Positions 34,320 through 42,815 of a stretch of DNA of 64,000 nucleotides are shown piece by piece; the first letter of the stretch is position 1, and every line of letters starts with the position of its first letter. A program made the translations under genes and the position numbers. The stretch comes from Actinomycetales bacterium (GTDB lineage Bacteria; Actinomycetota; Actinomycetes; Actinomycetales; Dermatophilaceae), in assembly GCA_016710645.1 (NCBI GenBank), contig JADJVI010000020.1, positions 1 to 64,000 of the forward strand. The letters are read 5' to 3'. Under the pieces are notes generated by a model. That model saw only the letters and a list, made by a program, of their open reading frames with translations. It had not been told where the DNA came from and did no database searches.

Positions 34320-35362
34320 GGCAGCACCATCGCCTTGATGGCGCGGCGCTGGTCCATCGCGGCATAGGCCTCGGGGATCTCCTCCAGCGGCACGGTGAGG
34401 TCGAAGACCCGACCGGGGTGGATCTCGCCGGCGAGCACGAGGTCGCGCAAGGCCGGGATGTACTGCCGCACCGGCGCCACCCCGCCGCCCAGGCGCAGGT
34501 TGCGCCCAAACATCGTCTCCATCGGCAGCACGATGTCGTGCGGGACGCCGACGTAGCCGATCCGTCCGCCTGGCCGCGCCACCGCGATCGCCGTCTGCAT
34601 GGCGTCGTCGGTGCCCACGCACTCCAGCGCGGCGTCGACGCCGAGCCCTTCGGTGATCTCCAGCACGCGCGCAATCCCGTCAGCGCCCCGCTCGGGCACC
34701 AGGTGGGTCGCCCCAAACTCGGTCGCGATCTCCTGCCGAGCGGTATGCCGTGACATCGCGATGATCGTCGTCGCGCCCATGAGCTTGGCCGACAACACGG
34801 CACACAGCCCCACCGCGCCGTCGCCGATGACCGCCACCGTGTCGCCGGCAGCCACCGACGCCCCCAGCGCACAGTGCCAGCCGGTGCCCATGACGTCGGA
34901 GAGCGTCAACAGGTCCGGCAGCAGCGTGTCGTCAGGCACAGAAGGCGTCGACACCAGCGTCCCGTCGGCCAGTGGCACTCGCACCCACTGACCTTGCCCT
35001 CCGTCCACCGGCAAGGATTCGCGGTCGCGCGCGCCCCACCAGCCGCCGTTCTCGCACGAGGTGTTGACGCCGGCACGGCATACCCGGCAGGTGTTGTCGC
35101 CCCACGCGAACGGCGCGATGACAAACTCACCCGGCTGCACGGTCGTCACCTCCGACCCCACATCGCGCACGATCCCGACGAACTCGTGCCCGATCCGCGA
35201 CCCCGCCCGCACCTCGTTGATCCCGCGATAGGGCCACAGGTCCGACCCGCACACGCAGGTGGCGCTGACCTCCACGAGCGCGTCGGTCGGCCGCAGCACC
35301 TCGGGGTCGGGCACGTCGGTCACGCGGATGTCGAAAGCACCATGGATCGTCGTCGCACGCAT
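34316..35362 (-). CDS. Zinc-dependent alcohol dehydrogenase (MDR family)
   Basis: 348 residues. Catalytic zinc ligands fit CVCGSDLWPY (Cys) and IGHEFVG (His, Glu). The NAD(P) motif is AVIGDGAVGLCAVLSA. The structural-zinc loop is reduced: DNTCRVCRAGVNTSCENGG retains three or so Cys. It resembles the zinc-binding alcohol dehydrogenases that act on varied alcohols or aldehydes; the substrate is not readable. The ATG at 35362 has only a weak GGGA upstream. It lies next to, and divergent from, the sterol-carrier-like gene. Confidence 0.82.
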   Translation of the reverse strand: MRATTIHGAFDIRVTDVPDPEVLRPTDALVEVSATCVCGSDLWPYRGINEVRAGSRIGHEFVGIVRDVGSEVTTVQPGEFVIAPFAWGDNTCRVCRAGVNTSCENGGWWGARDRESLPVDGGQGQWVRVPLADGTLVSTPSVPDDTLLPDLLTLSDVMGTGWHCALGASVAAGDTVAVIGDGAVGLCAVLSAKLMGATTIIAMSRHTARQEIATEFGATHLVPERGADGIARVLEITEGLGVDAALECVGTDDAMQTAIAVARPGGRIGYVGVPHDIVLPMETMFGRNLRLGGGVAPVRQYIPALRDLVLAGEIHPGRVFDLTVPLEEIPEAYAAMDQRRAIKAMVLP

Positions 35363-35405
35363 GGTCCCAGTCTCTCGTGTCCGCGCCGGGTGGCACCATG
35401 AGGGG

Positions 35406-35780
35406 GTGCCTCCCCGCCGCCGTACCTCCCCGTCCACTGGCCTGGCGGCCCTGCAGGTATGCCGTGCGGCCGGGTTCGCGGCCGCCCCCCGGGAGGCGGT
35501 CGCCACGGCCGTGCGGTTCACCCTGGAGGAACTCGCGACCCTCGCCCCGGGGCGTTCGGTTGAGGTGCGAGTGCCCCCGTATGCCGCCGTGCAGTGCATC
35601 GCCGGACCGGTCCATCGGCGTGGCACACCGCCCTCGGTCGTCGAGACCGACCCGGTGACCTGGCTGAAGGTCGCGACTGGCGAGCTGGCCTGGGCCGACG
35701 CGCTCGCGACCGGCCTGGTGCTGGCGTCAGGGGAGCGCGCCGCCCTGGAGCAGTGGCTGCCCTTACCCTTGTCCCCGTGA
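35406..35780 (+). CDS. Sterol-carrier-family protein
   Basis: 124 residues. AVRFTLEELATLAPGRSVEVRVPPYAAVQCIAG followed by PPSVVETDPVTWLKVATGELAWADAL matches the small sterol-carrier-family proteins that lie beside purF in many actinobacteria. The last part (TDPVTWLKVATGELAW) is the SCP2-like core. No signal peptide. The GTG at 35406 is favoured because the family start is basic and Pro-rich; no strong ribosome binding site. It overlaps the next gene by GTGA. Confidence 0.7.
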   Translation: MPPRRRTSPSTGLAALQVCRAAGFAAAPREAVATAVRFTLEELATLAPGRSVEVRVPPYAAVQCIAGPVHRRGTPPSVVETDPVTWLKVATGELAWADALATGLVLASGERAALEQWLPLPLSP

Positions 35781-35998
35781 CCGCCAAGCTCCGCCCCCGC
35801 AGCCCCCGCCTCGTCCCGTTCTTGCTCGCTGGGGCCGTCCTCGGCTTTGCCGTCGGCGGGTTGCTGGCAGTGACCGGCGACCGGATCCCCGGCTACTCGG
35901 TCACCTCGGTGCTCGGCTATTTCGGCACGATCGGGATCTTGCTCGGCAGCCTGCTCGGTGCGATCGCCTACGTCCTCGCGGATCGCCGAGCCTCCTGA
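35777..35998 (+). CDS. Small two-helix membrane protein
   Basis: 73 residues. A basic start (TAKLRPRSPR) and two hydrophobic helices, LVPFLLAGAVLGFAVGGLLAV and TSVLGYFGTIGILLGSLLGAIAYVLA, separated by a short TGDRIPGYS loop. The GTG overlaps the sterol-carrier stop, so the two are coupled. The pair precedes purF. No function is known. Confidence 0.7.
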   Translation: MTAKLRPRSPRLVPFLLAGAVLGFAVGGLLAVTGDRIPGYSVTSVLGYFGTIGILLGSLLGAIAYVLADRRAS

Positions 35999-36093
35999 AC
36001 TGCCGGGCAGCGTGAGCCGGTGACGGCACTGCTGCCGGCGCTGACTCACCACCGTCGGGAGGGACGCGGCATACCTGTGGGAGAATCGCGCCC

Positions 36094-37680
36094 GTGGCAC
36101 GCGGCGACGGGAAACTGACCCACGACCTCCTGCCGGGGGAAAAGGCACCGCAGGATGCCTGCGGGGTCTTCGGCGTCTGGGCGCCGGGCGAAGAGGTCGC
36201 CAAACTCACCTACTTCGGGCTCTATGCGCTGCAGCACCGTGGGCAGGAATCGGCCGGCATCGCGACCGGCGACGGTCAGAAGGTGCTCGTCTACAAGGAC
36301 ATGGGCCTGGTCAGCCAGGTCTTCGACGAGGGCGCGCTGTCCTCGCTCACCGGGCACGTCGCGATCGGGCACTGCCGCTACTCCACGACCGGCGGCTCGA
36401 CCTGGCAGAACGCCCAGCCCACCCTCGGTGGCACCGATACGACGACGGTGGCCCTGGCCCACAACGGCAACCTGATCAACTCCGCCGAGCTGCGCGAGCT
36501 GGTCGCCGAGCGGCACGGCGACCCCGACCGGCACCCGGGCGAACTCGGCCGCGGCAACACCACTGACACCGCCCTGGTCACCGCGCTGCTCTCCGACCCC
36601 GACCGGCCGCTGGAAGCCACCGCGCTCGACGTGCTGCCGCGCCTGCGGGGCGCGTTCTGTTTCGTCTTCATGGACGAGCACACCCTGTATGCCGCCCGCG
36701 ACCGGCACGGCATCCGCCCCCTCGCGCTCGGCCGCCTCGACCGTGGTTGGGTGATCGCCTCGGAGACTGCGGCCTTGCAGACCGTCGGCGCCGCCGTCAT
36801 CCGCGAGATCGAGCCCGGTGAGCTGCTCGTCATCGACGAGGACGGGTTGCGGTCGCACCATTTCGCCGAACCCGAACCCAAGGGCTGCATCTTCGAATAC
36901 GTCTATCTGGCCCGGCCGGATGCGGTCATCCGGGATCGCGTGGTCCACGAGGCGCGGGTCGCGATGGGTGCTCGGCTGGCCGTCGAGCACCCGGTCGAGG
37001 CCGACCTCGTCATCGGGGTGCCCGACTCCGGGGTGCCGGCAGCGGTGGGTTATGCGCAGCAGTCGGGGATCCCGTTCGGGCAGGGGTTCGTCAAGAACGC
37101 CTATGTCGGGCGGACCTTCATCCAGCCGTCACAAACGTTGCGGCAGTTGGGGATTCGGCTCAAGCTCAACCCCCTCACCCACACCATCAAGGGCAAACGC
37201 CTTGTCGTCGTGGACGATTCGATCGTGCGGGGCAACACCCAGCGGGCCCAGGTGCGGATGCTGCGCGAGGCCGGCGCTGCCGAGGTGCATGTGCGGATCT
37301 CGTCGCCCCCGGTGCATTGGCCGTGCTTCTACGGCATCGACTTCGCCACCCGGGCCGAACTCATCGCCACCGGCCTCGGGGTCGAGGAGATCCGGGCCTC
37401 GATCGGCGCCGATTCGCTGGGTTATATCTCGCTCGACGGGATGATCGAGGCGACCGAGCAGGGGGCCGAGCGGCTGTGCACCGCCTGCTTCACCGGCTCA
37501 TATCCGGTGCCGCTGCCCGAGGACGGCCGGATTGGCAAGCATCTCTTCGAGACCCTGCCGGTCGACCTCACGCCGTCCAAGCGACATGTCGACCCTGAGC
37601 CGAACAGTTTTGTCCGCGACGTCGAAGGCGTCGCGCTCGGAGTCTCCGGCGGCGCAGAGAACGCCCTGCGCCTGCCCTGA
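36094..37680 (+). CDS. purF: Amidophosphoribosyltransferase
   Basis: 528 residues, first step of purine synthesis (PRPP plus glutamine to phosphoribosylamine). A short propeptide is followed by the catalytic Cys in QDACGVFGVW. The glutaminase domain has LQHRGQESAGIA and GHCRYSTTG; the PRTase domain has the PRPP loop LVVVDDSIVRGNT. Cysteines in GCIFEYVY, WPCFYGID and LCTACF fit the 4Fe-4S-type enzyme. The GTG start has no Shine-Dalgarno sequence but a GAGAAT -10-like box seven bases upstream, so it is probably leaderless. Confidence 0.96.
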   Translation: MARGDGKLTHDLLPGEKAPQDACGVFGVWAPGEEVAKLTYFGLYALQHRGQESAGIATGDGQKVLVYKDMGLVSQVFDEGALSSLTGHVAIGHCRYSTTGGSTWQNAQPTLGGTDTTTVALAHNGNLINSAELRELVAERHGDPDRHPGELGRGNTTDTALVTALLSDPDRPLEATALDVLPRLRGAFCFVFMDEHTLYAARDRHGIRPLALGRLDRGWVIASETAALQTVGAAVIREIEPGELLVIDEDGLRSHHFAEPEPKGCIFEYVYLARPDAVIRDRVVHEARVAMGARLAVEHPVEADLVIGVPDSGVPAAVGYAQQSGIPFGQGFVKNAYVGRTFIQPSQTLRQLGIRLKLNPLTHTIKGKRLVVVDDSIVRGNTQRAQVRMLREAGAAEVHVRISSPPVHWPCFYGIDFATRAELIATGLGVEEIRASIGADSLGYISLDGMIEATEQGAERLCTACFTGSYPVPLPEDGRIGKHLFETLPVDLTPSKRHVDPEPNSFVRDVEGVALGVSGGAENALRLP

Positions 37681-37707
37681 TGTGTTGGGGTACCCGTTCT
37701 TGAGCGC

Positions 37708-38211
37708 CTATGCGCAGCCGGGGTAGGGCTGGGCGCGCCGCTGGAAGTGCACCGTCACTCCCGTCGGTTCTGCCGTGGAGACGAACACCGCTCGGTCGAG
37801 TGACTCGCGAGTGATCACACCGGGCAGGTCGTTGTCCAGGTGCCATTGCCCCGAGGCCGGGTCGACGACCCTCCGCGGATCCGGCGCGTCCAGGGCCTCC
37901 CAGAAGGCTCCGTCAAAGGTGAGGTAGACCAGCGGCGAGCAGTGCAGGTAGAGGGACACCTCGGCTCGCGTGGGGGCAAGAGACCCGGCTGGGCTGGTGG
38001 TGTTCGTGGCGCTGGTGCGCCCGGTCGCGGCTGGTCGCGTCGCAGTGTCGGTCCGCGCGGACGTGGTGAGTGCGGGTGGCGCGGCGTCGGGTGTCCCTGC
38101 GGCGCACCCACCGAGCCCAACGCACCCGATGCCCGCGAGGGCGCAGGCCAGCATCAACGGCAGAGTCTGCACATCTGGAGTAAGCGGCTGGCGCTGGCGA
38201 ACGGTTGCCAT
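37708..38211 (-). CDS. Hypothetical lipoprotein
   Basis: 167 residues. N-terminal signal with lipobox VGLGGC (Cys at about residue 36), then a Thr/Ala-rich linker and a ~90-residue domain: LYLHCSPLVYLTFDGAFWEALDAPDP...SGQWHLDNDLPGVITRESLDRAVFVS. I do not recognise the family. It lies on the opposite strand between purF and purM. Confidence 0.65.
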   Translation of the reverse strand: MATVRQRQPLTPDVQTLPLMLACALAGIGCVGLGGCAAGTPDAAPPALTTSARTDTATRPAATGRTSATNTTSPAGSLAPTRAEVSLYLHCSPLVYLTFDGAFWEALDAPDPRRVVDPASGQWHLDNDLPGVITRESLDRAVFVSTAEPTGVTVHFQRRAQPYPGCA

Positions 38212-38234
38212 CCTCGCGCTCGCACCGCACCCAA

Positions 38235-38249
38235 TAGGGTGATCGGGTG
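38235..38249 (+). promoter_or_regulatory. Leaderless promoter core of purM
   Basis: TAGGGT (38235-38240) followed by exactly six bases and the GTG start at 38247; no ribosome binding site. Same geometry as purD. Confidence 0.5.
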
Positions 38250-39374
38250 ACTGGCGATCAGGTGCAGGCCCCCATCACGTATGCCGCGGCAGGAGTTGAC
38301 GTCGAAGCCGGCGACAAAGCTGTCGAGCTGATGAAGGAGTCGGTGCGCCGGGCCCAGCGACCCGAAGTGCTCGGTGGCTTGGGCGGTTTCGCCGGGCTCT
38401 TCGACGCCAGCGCGCTGACTCGGATGGCCCGTCCGGTGCTAGCGACCTCGACCGACGGCGTCGGCACCAAGGTCGCCATCGCCCAGGCCCTGGACCGCCA
38501 CGACACCATCGGGTTCGACCTGGTCGGCATGGTCGTCGACGACATCGTCGTGTGTGGCGCCGAACCGCTCTTCATGACCGACTACATCGCCACCGGCAAG
38601 GTCGTCCCCGAGCGGATCGCTGCGATCGTGTCGGGGATCGCCGCAGCGTGTGCGCAAGCCGGCGTCGCGCTCATCGGCGGCGAGACTGCTGAGCACCCGG
38701 GCCTGTTGGAGCCCGACGAGTACGACGTCGCGGGCGCGGCGACCGGGGTCGTCGAATACGCCGACATCATCGGCCCGCACCGGGTTCAGCCCGGCGACGT
38801 CGTCCTCGCGCTGGCCTCGTCGGGGTTGCACTCCAATGGCTACTCCCTGGTGCGCCGGGTCATCGCCGCCGCTGGGTGGTCCCTCGACCGGCACGTGGAC
38901 GACTTCGGCCACACCGTCGGCGAGGAACTCCTCACTCCGACAAGGGTTTACGCCGCCGACCTGCTTGCCCTCATCCGCACGCCCGGTATCGACATCCACG
39001 GCCTGAGCCATGTCACGGGCGGCGGGCTCGCGGCCAACCTGGCCCGAGTGTTGCCGCACGGCGTCTTTGCGCGGGTCGATCGGTCCACCTGGACCCCGCC
39101 CGCCGTCTTCCGCACCATCGGCGAGCTCGGCCGGGTGCCGGCGCTCGACCTCGAACGCACGCTCAACATGGGGGTCGGCTTCGTGGCCGTGCTCCCCGCC
39201 CACCAGAGCGACGCAGCAATCGAGGTATGCCGTGCACACGGCATACCGGCCTGGGTCCTGGGCGAGATCACCGGCGCCGAGAATGCGCCGGTCGACCCGG
39301 CATACGAGGTCGTGCGGGGCGCGAAGGGGGTCGACGGCGGCAGCGTTCAGGTCGTCGGGGAGTTCGCTAGCTGA
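38247..39374 (+). CDS. purM: Phosphoribosylformylglycinamidine cyclo-ligase (AIR synthetase)
   Basis: 375 residues. Closes FGAM to AIR with ATP. Motifs are YAAAGVDVEAGDKAVELMK, STDGVGTKVAIA, GFDLVGMVVDDIVVCGAEPLFMTDYIA, LIGGETAEHPG, and LALASSGLHSNGYSLVR; HVTGGGLAANLARVLP and TLNMGVGF follow. Near the C-terminus two facing octamers (39224-39247) are read EVCRAHGIPAWV. It converges on the DUF3073 gene across a hairpin. Confidence 0.95.
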   Translation: MTGDQVQAPITYAAAGVDVEAGDKAVELMKESVRRAQRPEVLGGLGGFAGLFDASALTRMARPVLATSTDGVGTKVAIAQALDRHDTIGFDLVGMVVDDIVVCGAEPLFMTDYIATGKVVPERIAAIVSGIAAACAQAGVALIGGETAEHPGLLEPDEYDVAGAATGVVEYADIIGPHRVQPGDVVLALASSGLHSNGYSLVRRVIAAAGWSLDRHVDDFGHTVGEELLTPTRVYAADLLALIRTPGIDIHGLSHVTGGGLAANLARVLPHGVFARVDRSTWTPPAVFRTIGELGRVPALDLERTLNMGVGFVAVLPAHQSDAAIEVCRAHGIPAWVLGEITGAENAPVDPAYEVVRGAKGVDGGSVQVVGEFAS

Positions 39375-39430
39375 GCGAGCTCTGAGCTCGGCGAAGAGCG
39401 CGCCCGAGCGCACCTAGGAACGCACGACGA

Positions 39431-39456
39431 AGAGCCCGGAGGGGTTTCCGGGCTCT
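39431..39456. terminator. Bidirectional terminator between purM and the DUF3073 gene
   Basis: A perfect 10-bp stem (AGAGCCCGGA at 39431-39440 with TCCGGGCTCT at 39447-39456) and a GGGGTT loop, between convergent genes. Confidence 0.75.
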
Positions 39457-39501
39457 GGCGTCTGCAAGAGACGCAGTGAGGTCGGCAGGAGGCTGGTCAG
39501 C

Positions 39502-39747
39502 TCAACGCTGGCCCGAGGCCCACTTCCCGTAGTCGTCGTACACCGAGTCGGTGTCGGAGTCGTCCTCCGCCTCCCACTCGTCCTCCTCGTCATCGTCGGC
39601 ATCGTCAGCCGCGACGGCTGCGAACCCCGATCGGAAGGTCGCACTGTGCAGTTCGCGCTCAAGCGCACTCAGGTCGGTGTTGGGAGCGTTGTACTTGAGC
39701 TCCCGGGCAACCTTGGTCTGCTTGGCTTTGGCCCGGCCGCGCCCCAT
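39502..39747 (-). CDS. DUF3073 protein
   Basis: 81 residues. The basic N-terminus MGRGRAKAKQTKVARELKY and very acidic tail (DDADDDEEDEWEAEDDSD, then VYDDYGKW) are characteristic of this actinobacterial family, usually found beside purM and bldC as here. Function unknown. A G-rich ribosome binding site precedes the ATG at 39747. Confidence 0.88.
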   Translation of the reverse strand: MGRGRAKAKQTKVARELKYNAPNTDLSALERELHSATFRSGFAAVAADDADDDEEDEWEAEDDSDTDSVYDDYGKWASGQR

Positions 39748-40116
39748 GGCGTGACCCCCTCATGCGTCTGCCGGGGCGGCATCGCCAGGCCCGTTGTCCA
39801 TCCGGAAGTTCCGGGTGGTCATCGGGTCGCCGCGGAGCGGCCCCGGGAAATGTGTGTAATCGTGAGGGCAACGCTACCCGACGCTGGCCGTTCTGTCCGC
39901 CACAGTCGGGGGTGCCGCCCGTCCTGCGGTCCGCGGTGGCCCCCTCCGAGCCTGGCCTCACTCACATGTCGCTCACGACACGCCGACGGGTGTCCGCCAT
40001 TCGGCACGAGAAGGCCACAAATCTATGCACATCGCCCGATCTCATGGCAGAGTGTGACAACCGCCGTCTGGGGCAAGACGGCGGATTTCCGTTGCACTGA
40101 AGGGGGTGCTGACGAG
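39748..40116. other. Intergenic region between the DUF3073 gene and bldC
   Basis: 369 bases with no convincing gene; it holds the two divergent promoter regions and the hairpin at 40061-40084 in the presumed bldC leader. No octamer copies seen. Confidence 0.6.
40061..40084 (+). promoter_or_regulatory. Hairpin in the bldC 5' leader
   Basis: CCGCCGTCT (40061-40069) and AGACGGCGG (40076-40084) form a perfect 9-bp stem with loop GGGGCA, ending 32 bases before the bldC start. It could be an attenuator, a translation control element or a protein site. Confidence 0.5.
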
Positions 40117-40305
40117 ATGACGTCACAGGGGGACGAGCGCGAGAGCCTGCTAACTCCGGGGGAGGTAGCTGCGCTGTTTCGCGTAGATCCGAAGACGGTA
40201 ACTCGCTGGGCCAAAGCAGGGAAGCTCACGGCCATTCGCACGCTGGGAGGTCATCGGCGCTATCGCAGCGCCGAGGTCCATCGCTTGCTCGCGGGTGAGG
40301 CCTAG
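40117..40305 (+). CDS. bldC: Developmental regulator BldC (MerR-like DNA-binding protein)
   Basis: 62 residues, a single winged helix-turn-helix without effector domain: ESLLTPGEVAALFRVDPKTVTRWAKAGKLTAIRTLGGHRRYRSAEVHRLL. This is nearly identical in pattern to Streptomyces BldC, which binds direct repeats cooperatively and delays development. In a Micrococcales-type organism it is probably a general regulator. A G-rich site (AAGGGGGT) lies upstream of the ATG. Confidence 0.92.
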   Translation: MTSQGDERESLLTPGEVAALFRVDPKTVTRWAKAGKLTAIRTLGGHRRYRSAEVHRLLAGEA

Positions 40306-40502
40306 TTAGGTCAGGGCCCCGCGTCGGGCTGGGAATCCAAAGGAATCCTGGGCCACGCGGGGTATGCCGTGGCGGTCTTAGGGGGCCGGCCACGGGTTGG
40401 GGGTAGTGGCGCCATGACACCATGCGCACTGGCCTGGCACGGTGGGCTCTTTGGTATGCCGTGCGTCCTCGGGATTTCCTCCGGGATGCTCGCTGGCTGT
40501 CC

Positions 40503-40532
40503 CTGACGGGTGTCGGGGGCGACGCCTAGAGT
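40503..40532 (+). promoter_or_regulatory. Leaderless promoter of the AI-2E-type permease gene
   Basis: CTGACG (40503-40508), an 18-bp spacer and TAGAGT (40527-40532), six bases before the GTG at 40539. The 233-base gap after bldC also holds two octamers (near 40362 and 40453). Confidence 0.5.
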
Positions 40533-40538
40533 GGGCCC

Positions 40539-41873
40539 GTGAGCGAACCCACGGGTCGGGCCCGAACGGCATACCCTCCTGCTTCTGGTGCCGGTGATCT
40601 GGAGCGTCGTCCGCTGTGGATCGGCCTGGCAGCCGGGAGTGTTCGGCGACTGGTCACCGTGTTGGTCATGGCTGCCGTGGTCGTCATGGTCGTGCTGTGG
40701 GCTTTCCATGCCCTCAGCTCGTTCCTCTTCCTGCTGCTGCTCGCGTGGCTGCTGTCGATCGCCATGGAGCCGATGGTCGCCTGGCTGATTCGGGCCGGGG
40801 TCAGGCGAGGCGGGGCCTCGGCGATCGTGCTCTTCGGGATGATGTTGCTGTCCCTCGGGGTGGGGGCGCTGTTCGGCCAGGTCTTCGTCGGTCAAGCTCA
40901 GCAGCTCAAGGATGCCTTCCCCGGTGCGGTGAGCCAGGCCGTGCAGTGGGTCAACGAGACCTTCAACACGTCGTTCAACATCGAGCAGATCTACGCCAAC
41001 CTGCAGCTCACGCCCGAGCGCGCGGCTCAGTTGGCGCAGCAATACGGTGGTGGGCTGCTCGGCGTCTTCGGCACCGCCCTGACGGTCTTTGCTCAGTTGG
41101 TGACCATCCTCGTCTTTGCCTACTACTTGTCCGCCGACAGCATCCGGTTGCGGCAGGCGATCGGGTCGTGGCTGCCGCAGCGCTACCAGCCGGTGTTGCT
41201 GACCATCTGGACCATCGCGGTCGAGAAGACCGGTGGCTACGTCGTCTCCAAGCTCATCCTCGCGCTGCTGTCCGCGCTGTTCCACTGCCTGTTCTTTTGG
41301 GCCATCCAGATCCCGTTCTGGCTCCCGCTGGGCGTGCTCGCGGGTGTGGTCGGCCAGTTCGTGCCGATCATCGGCACCTACATCGGGGTGATCCTGCCCG
41401 CGCTGTTCACCTTGCTGGACCAGCCGATCAAGGTGGTCTACATCGTCATCTTCGCGACGATCTTCCAGCAGATCGAGAGCTACTGGTTCACCCCCAAGGT
41501 GAGCAACAAGACCATGGATATCCACCCGGCGGTGGCGCTAGCCGCGGTCTTCGTCGGCGTGGGGTTGTTCGGCCCGGTGGGCGCGCTGATCGGCATCCCG
41601 GTGACCGCTGCCGCCCTGGCGATCGTCGACTCGCTGCGCCGCCAGCATGAGCTCATGCCCGAGTTGGAGGCCCTCCAAGACGACGACGGCGACGTGCCCA
41701 CCCAGGAGGAGGTCATCGAGCTGGTCGCCGAGGCTCGCGCCACCATCGAGCTGGAAGAGGCGCATCAGGCCGCTCGATCCGATCAGGTGGCCGAGGTCGT
41801 CAAGGACGTGCCGGCCCCAGACGTAGCGAGTGTCGCGACAGTGACGAGCAAGGTGATCGACCAGCAGAACTAA
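40539..41873 (+). CDS. AI-2E family transporter (UPF0118)
   Basis: 444 residues with about eight transmembrane helices: VLVMAAVVVMVVLWAFHALS, FLFLLLLAWLLSIAMEP, IVLFGMMLLSLGVGALFG and several C-terminal ones, plus FVPIIGTYIGVILPALFTLL and PKVSNKTMDIHPAVALAAVFVG, the family signature. The long acidic C-terminal tail (~60 residues, Glu/Ala-rich) is cytoplasmic. Members export small molecules or ions, and autoinducer-2 transport is only one assigned role. Probably leaderless. Confidence 0.82.
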   Translation: MSEPTGRARTAYPPASGAGDLERRPLWIGLAAGSVRRLVTVLVMAAVVVMVVLWAFHALSSFLFLLLLAWLLSIAMEPMVAWLIRAGVRRGGASAIVLFGMMLLSLGVGALFGQVFVGQAQQLKDAFPGAVSQAVQWVNETFNTSFNIEQIYANLQLTPERAAQLAQQYGGGLLGVFGTALTVFAQLVTILVFAYYLSADSIRLRQAIGSWLPQRYQPVLLTIWTIAVEKTGGYVVSKLILALLSALFHCLFFWAIQIPFWLPLGVLAGVVGQFVPIIGTYIGVILPALFTLLDQPIKVVYIVIFATIFQQIESYWFTPKVSNKTMDIHPAVALAAVFVGVGLFGPVGALIGIPVTAAALAIVDSLRRQHELMPELEALQDDDGDVPTQEEVIELVAEARATIELEEAHQAARSDQVAEVVKDVPAPDVASVATVTSKVIDQQN

Positions 41874-41978
41874 ACCGCCGGCGCTACTTGGCGAAGCGGC
41901 GCGGGCGGCCAGCGGCACAGCGGCACAGCTGCACATCTGCCCAGCTGCACCCCAGGGAACGAGAGAACGAGGCCCCAC

Positions 41979-42797
41979 ATGGACAACCCCGAGATCGGCC
42001 AGAGTGTCGTCGCCGCGGGCATCCAGACCAACTACCACCGGGCCGGCGCGGGCGAACCGGTCATGCTCATCCATGGATCCGGCCCCGGCGTCAGCGCCTG
42101 GGCCAACTGGCGCCTCACCATCCCCGACCTCGCTGAGCGCCTCGATGTCATTGCCCCGGACATCGTCGGGTTCGGCTTCACCGAACGCCCGGAGGGGTTT
42201 GACTATGGGCTCAACGCCTGGCGGCGGCACCTCATCGGCGTGGCCGATGCCCTCGGGCTGGAGCGCTTCGCCATCGTCGGCAACTCGTTCGGGGGCGGCC
42301 TTGCGGTCTCGATGGCGGTCCATCACCCGGAACGGGTGTCCAAACTGGTCCTCATGGGGGCCTGTGGGGTGTCCTTCCCCATCACCCCTGGCCTGGAGGC
42401 CGTCTGGGGCTACCAGCCGTCGCTGGAAGCGATGCGCGCGCTGCTCGACATCTTCGCCTACGACCGCTCGCTGGTCAGCGACGAATTGGCCCAACTCCGG
42501 TATGCCGCCTCGATCCGGCCGGGCTTCCAGGAGTCCTTCGCGGCGATGTTCCCAGCACCCCGCCAGCGGGGCGTTGACGGGCTGGCCACTCCGGAGGAAC
42601 AAGTCCGGGGGTTGCGACAGCCCACCCTCATCGTCCATGGCCGCGACGACCAGGTCATCCCGCTCGATAACGCCTACCGCTTCCTGCAGCTCATCGACGA
42701 CTCTCGCCTGCACGTCTTCGGCCGCTGTGGGCACTGGACCCAGATCGAGCACGCCGGCGCGTTCAATCGGTTGGTGCTCGACTTCCTCACGACCTAG
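41979..42797 (+). CDS. Alpha/beta hydrolase, meta-cleavage product hydrolase type
   Basis: 272 residues. VMLIHGSGPGVSAWANWRL (oxyanion HGSGPG), nucleophile Ser in IVGNSFGGGLAVSMAVHHP, Asp in LIVHGRDDQVIPL and His in FGRCGHWTQIEH. This resembles 2-hydroxymuconate-semialdehyde hydrolases (DmpD/XylF/TodF). No ring-cleavage dioxygenase lies nearby. It is 18 bases before an acyl-CoA ligase gene, which suggests a shared role in breakdown of aromatic or other carboxylic compounds. A purine-rich leader precedes the ATG. Confidence 0.8.
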   Translation: MDNPEIGQSVVAAGIQTNYHRAGAGEPVMLIHGSGPGVSAWANWRLTIPDLAERLDVIAPDIVGFGFTERPEGFDYGLNAWRRHLIGVADALGLERFAIVGNSFGGGLAVSMAVHHPERVSKLVLMGACGVSFPITPGLEAVWGYQPSLEAMRALLDIFAYDRSLVSDELAQLRYAASIRPGFQESFAAMFPAPRQRGVDGLATPEEQVRGLRQPTLIVHGRDDQVIPLDNAYRFLQLIDDSRLHVFGRCGHWTQIEHAGAFNRLVLDFLTT

Positions 42798-42815
42798 TCA
42801 GGGGGTCGCGCTCAG

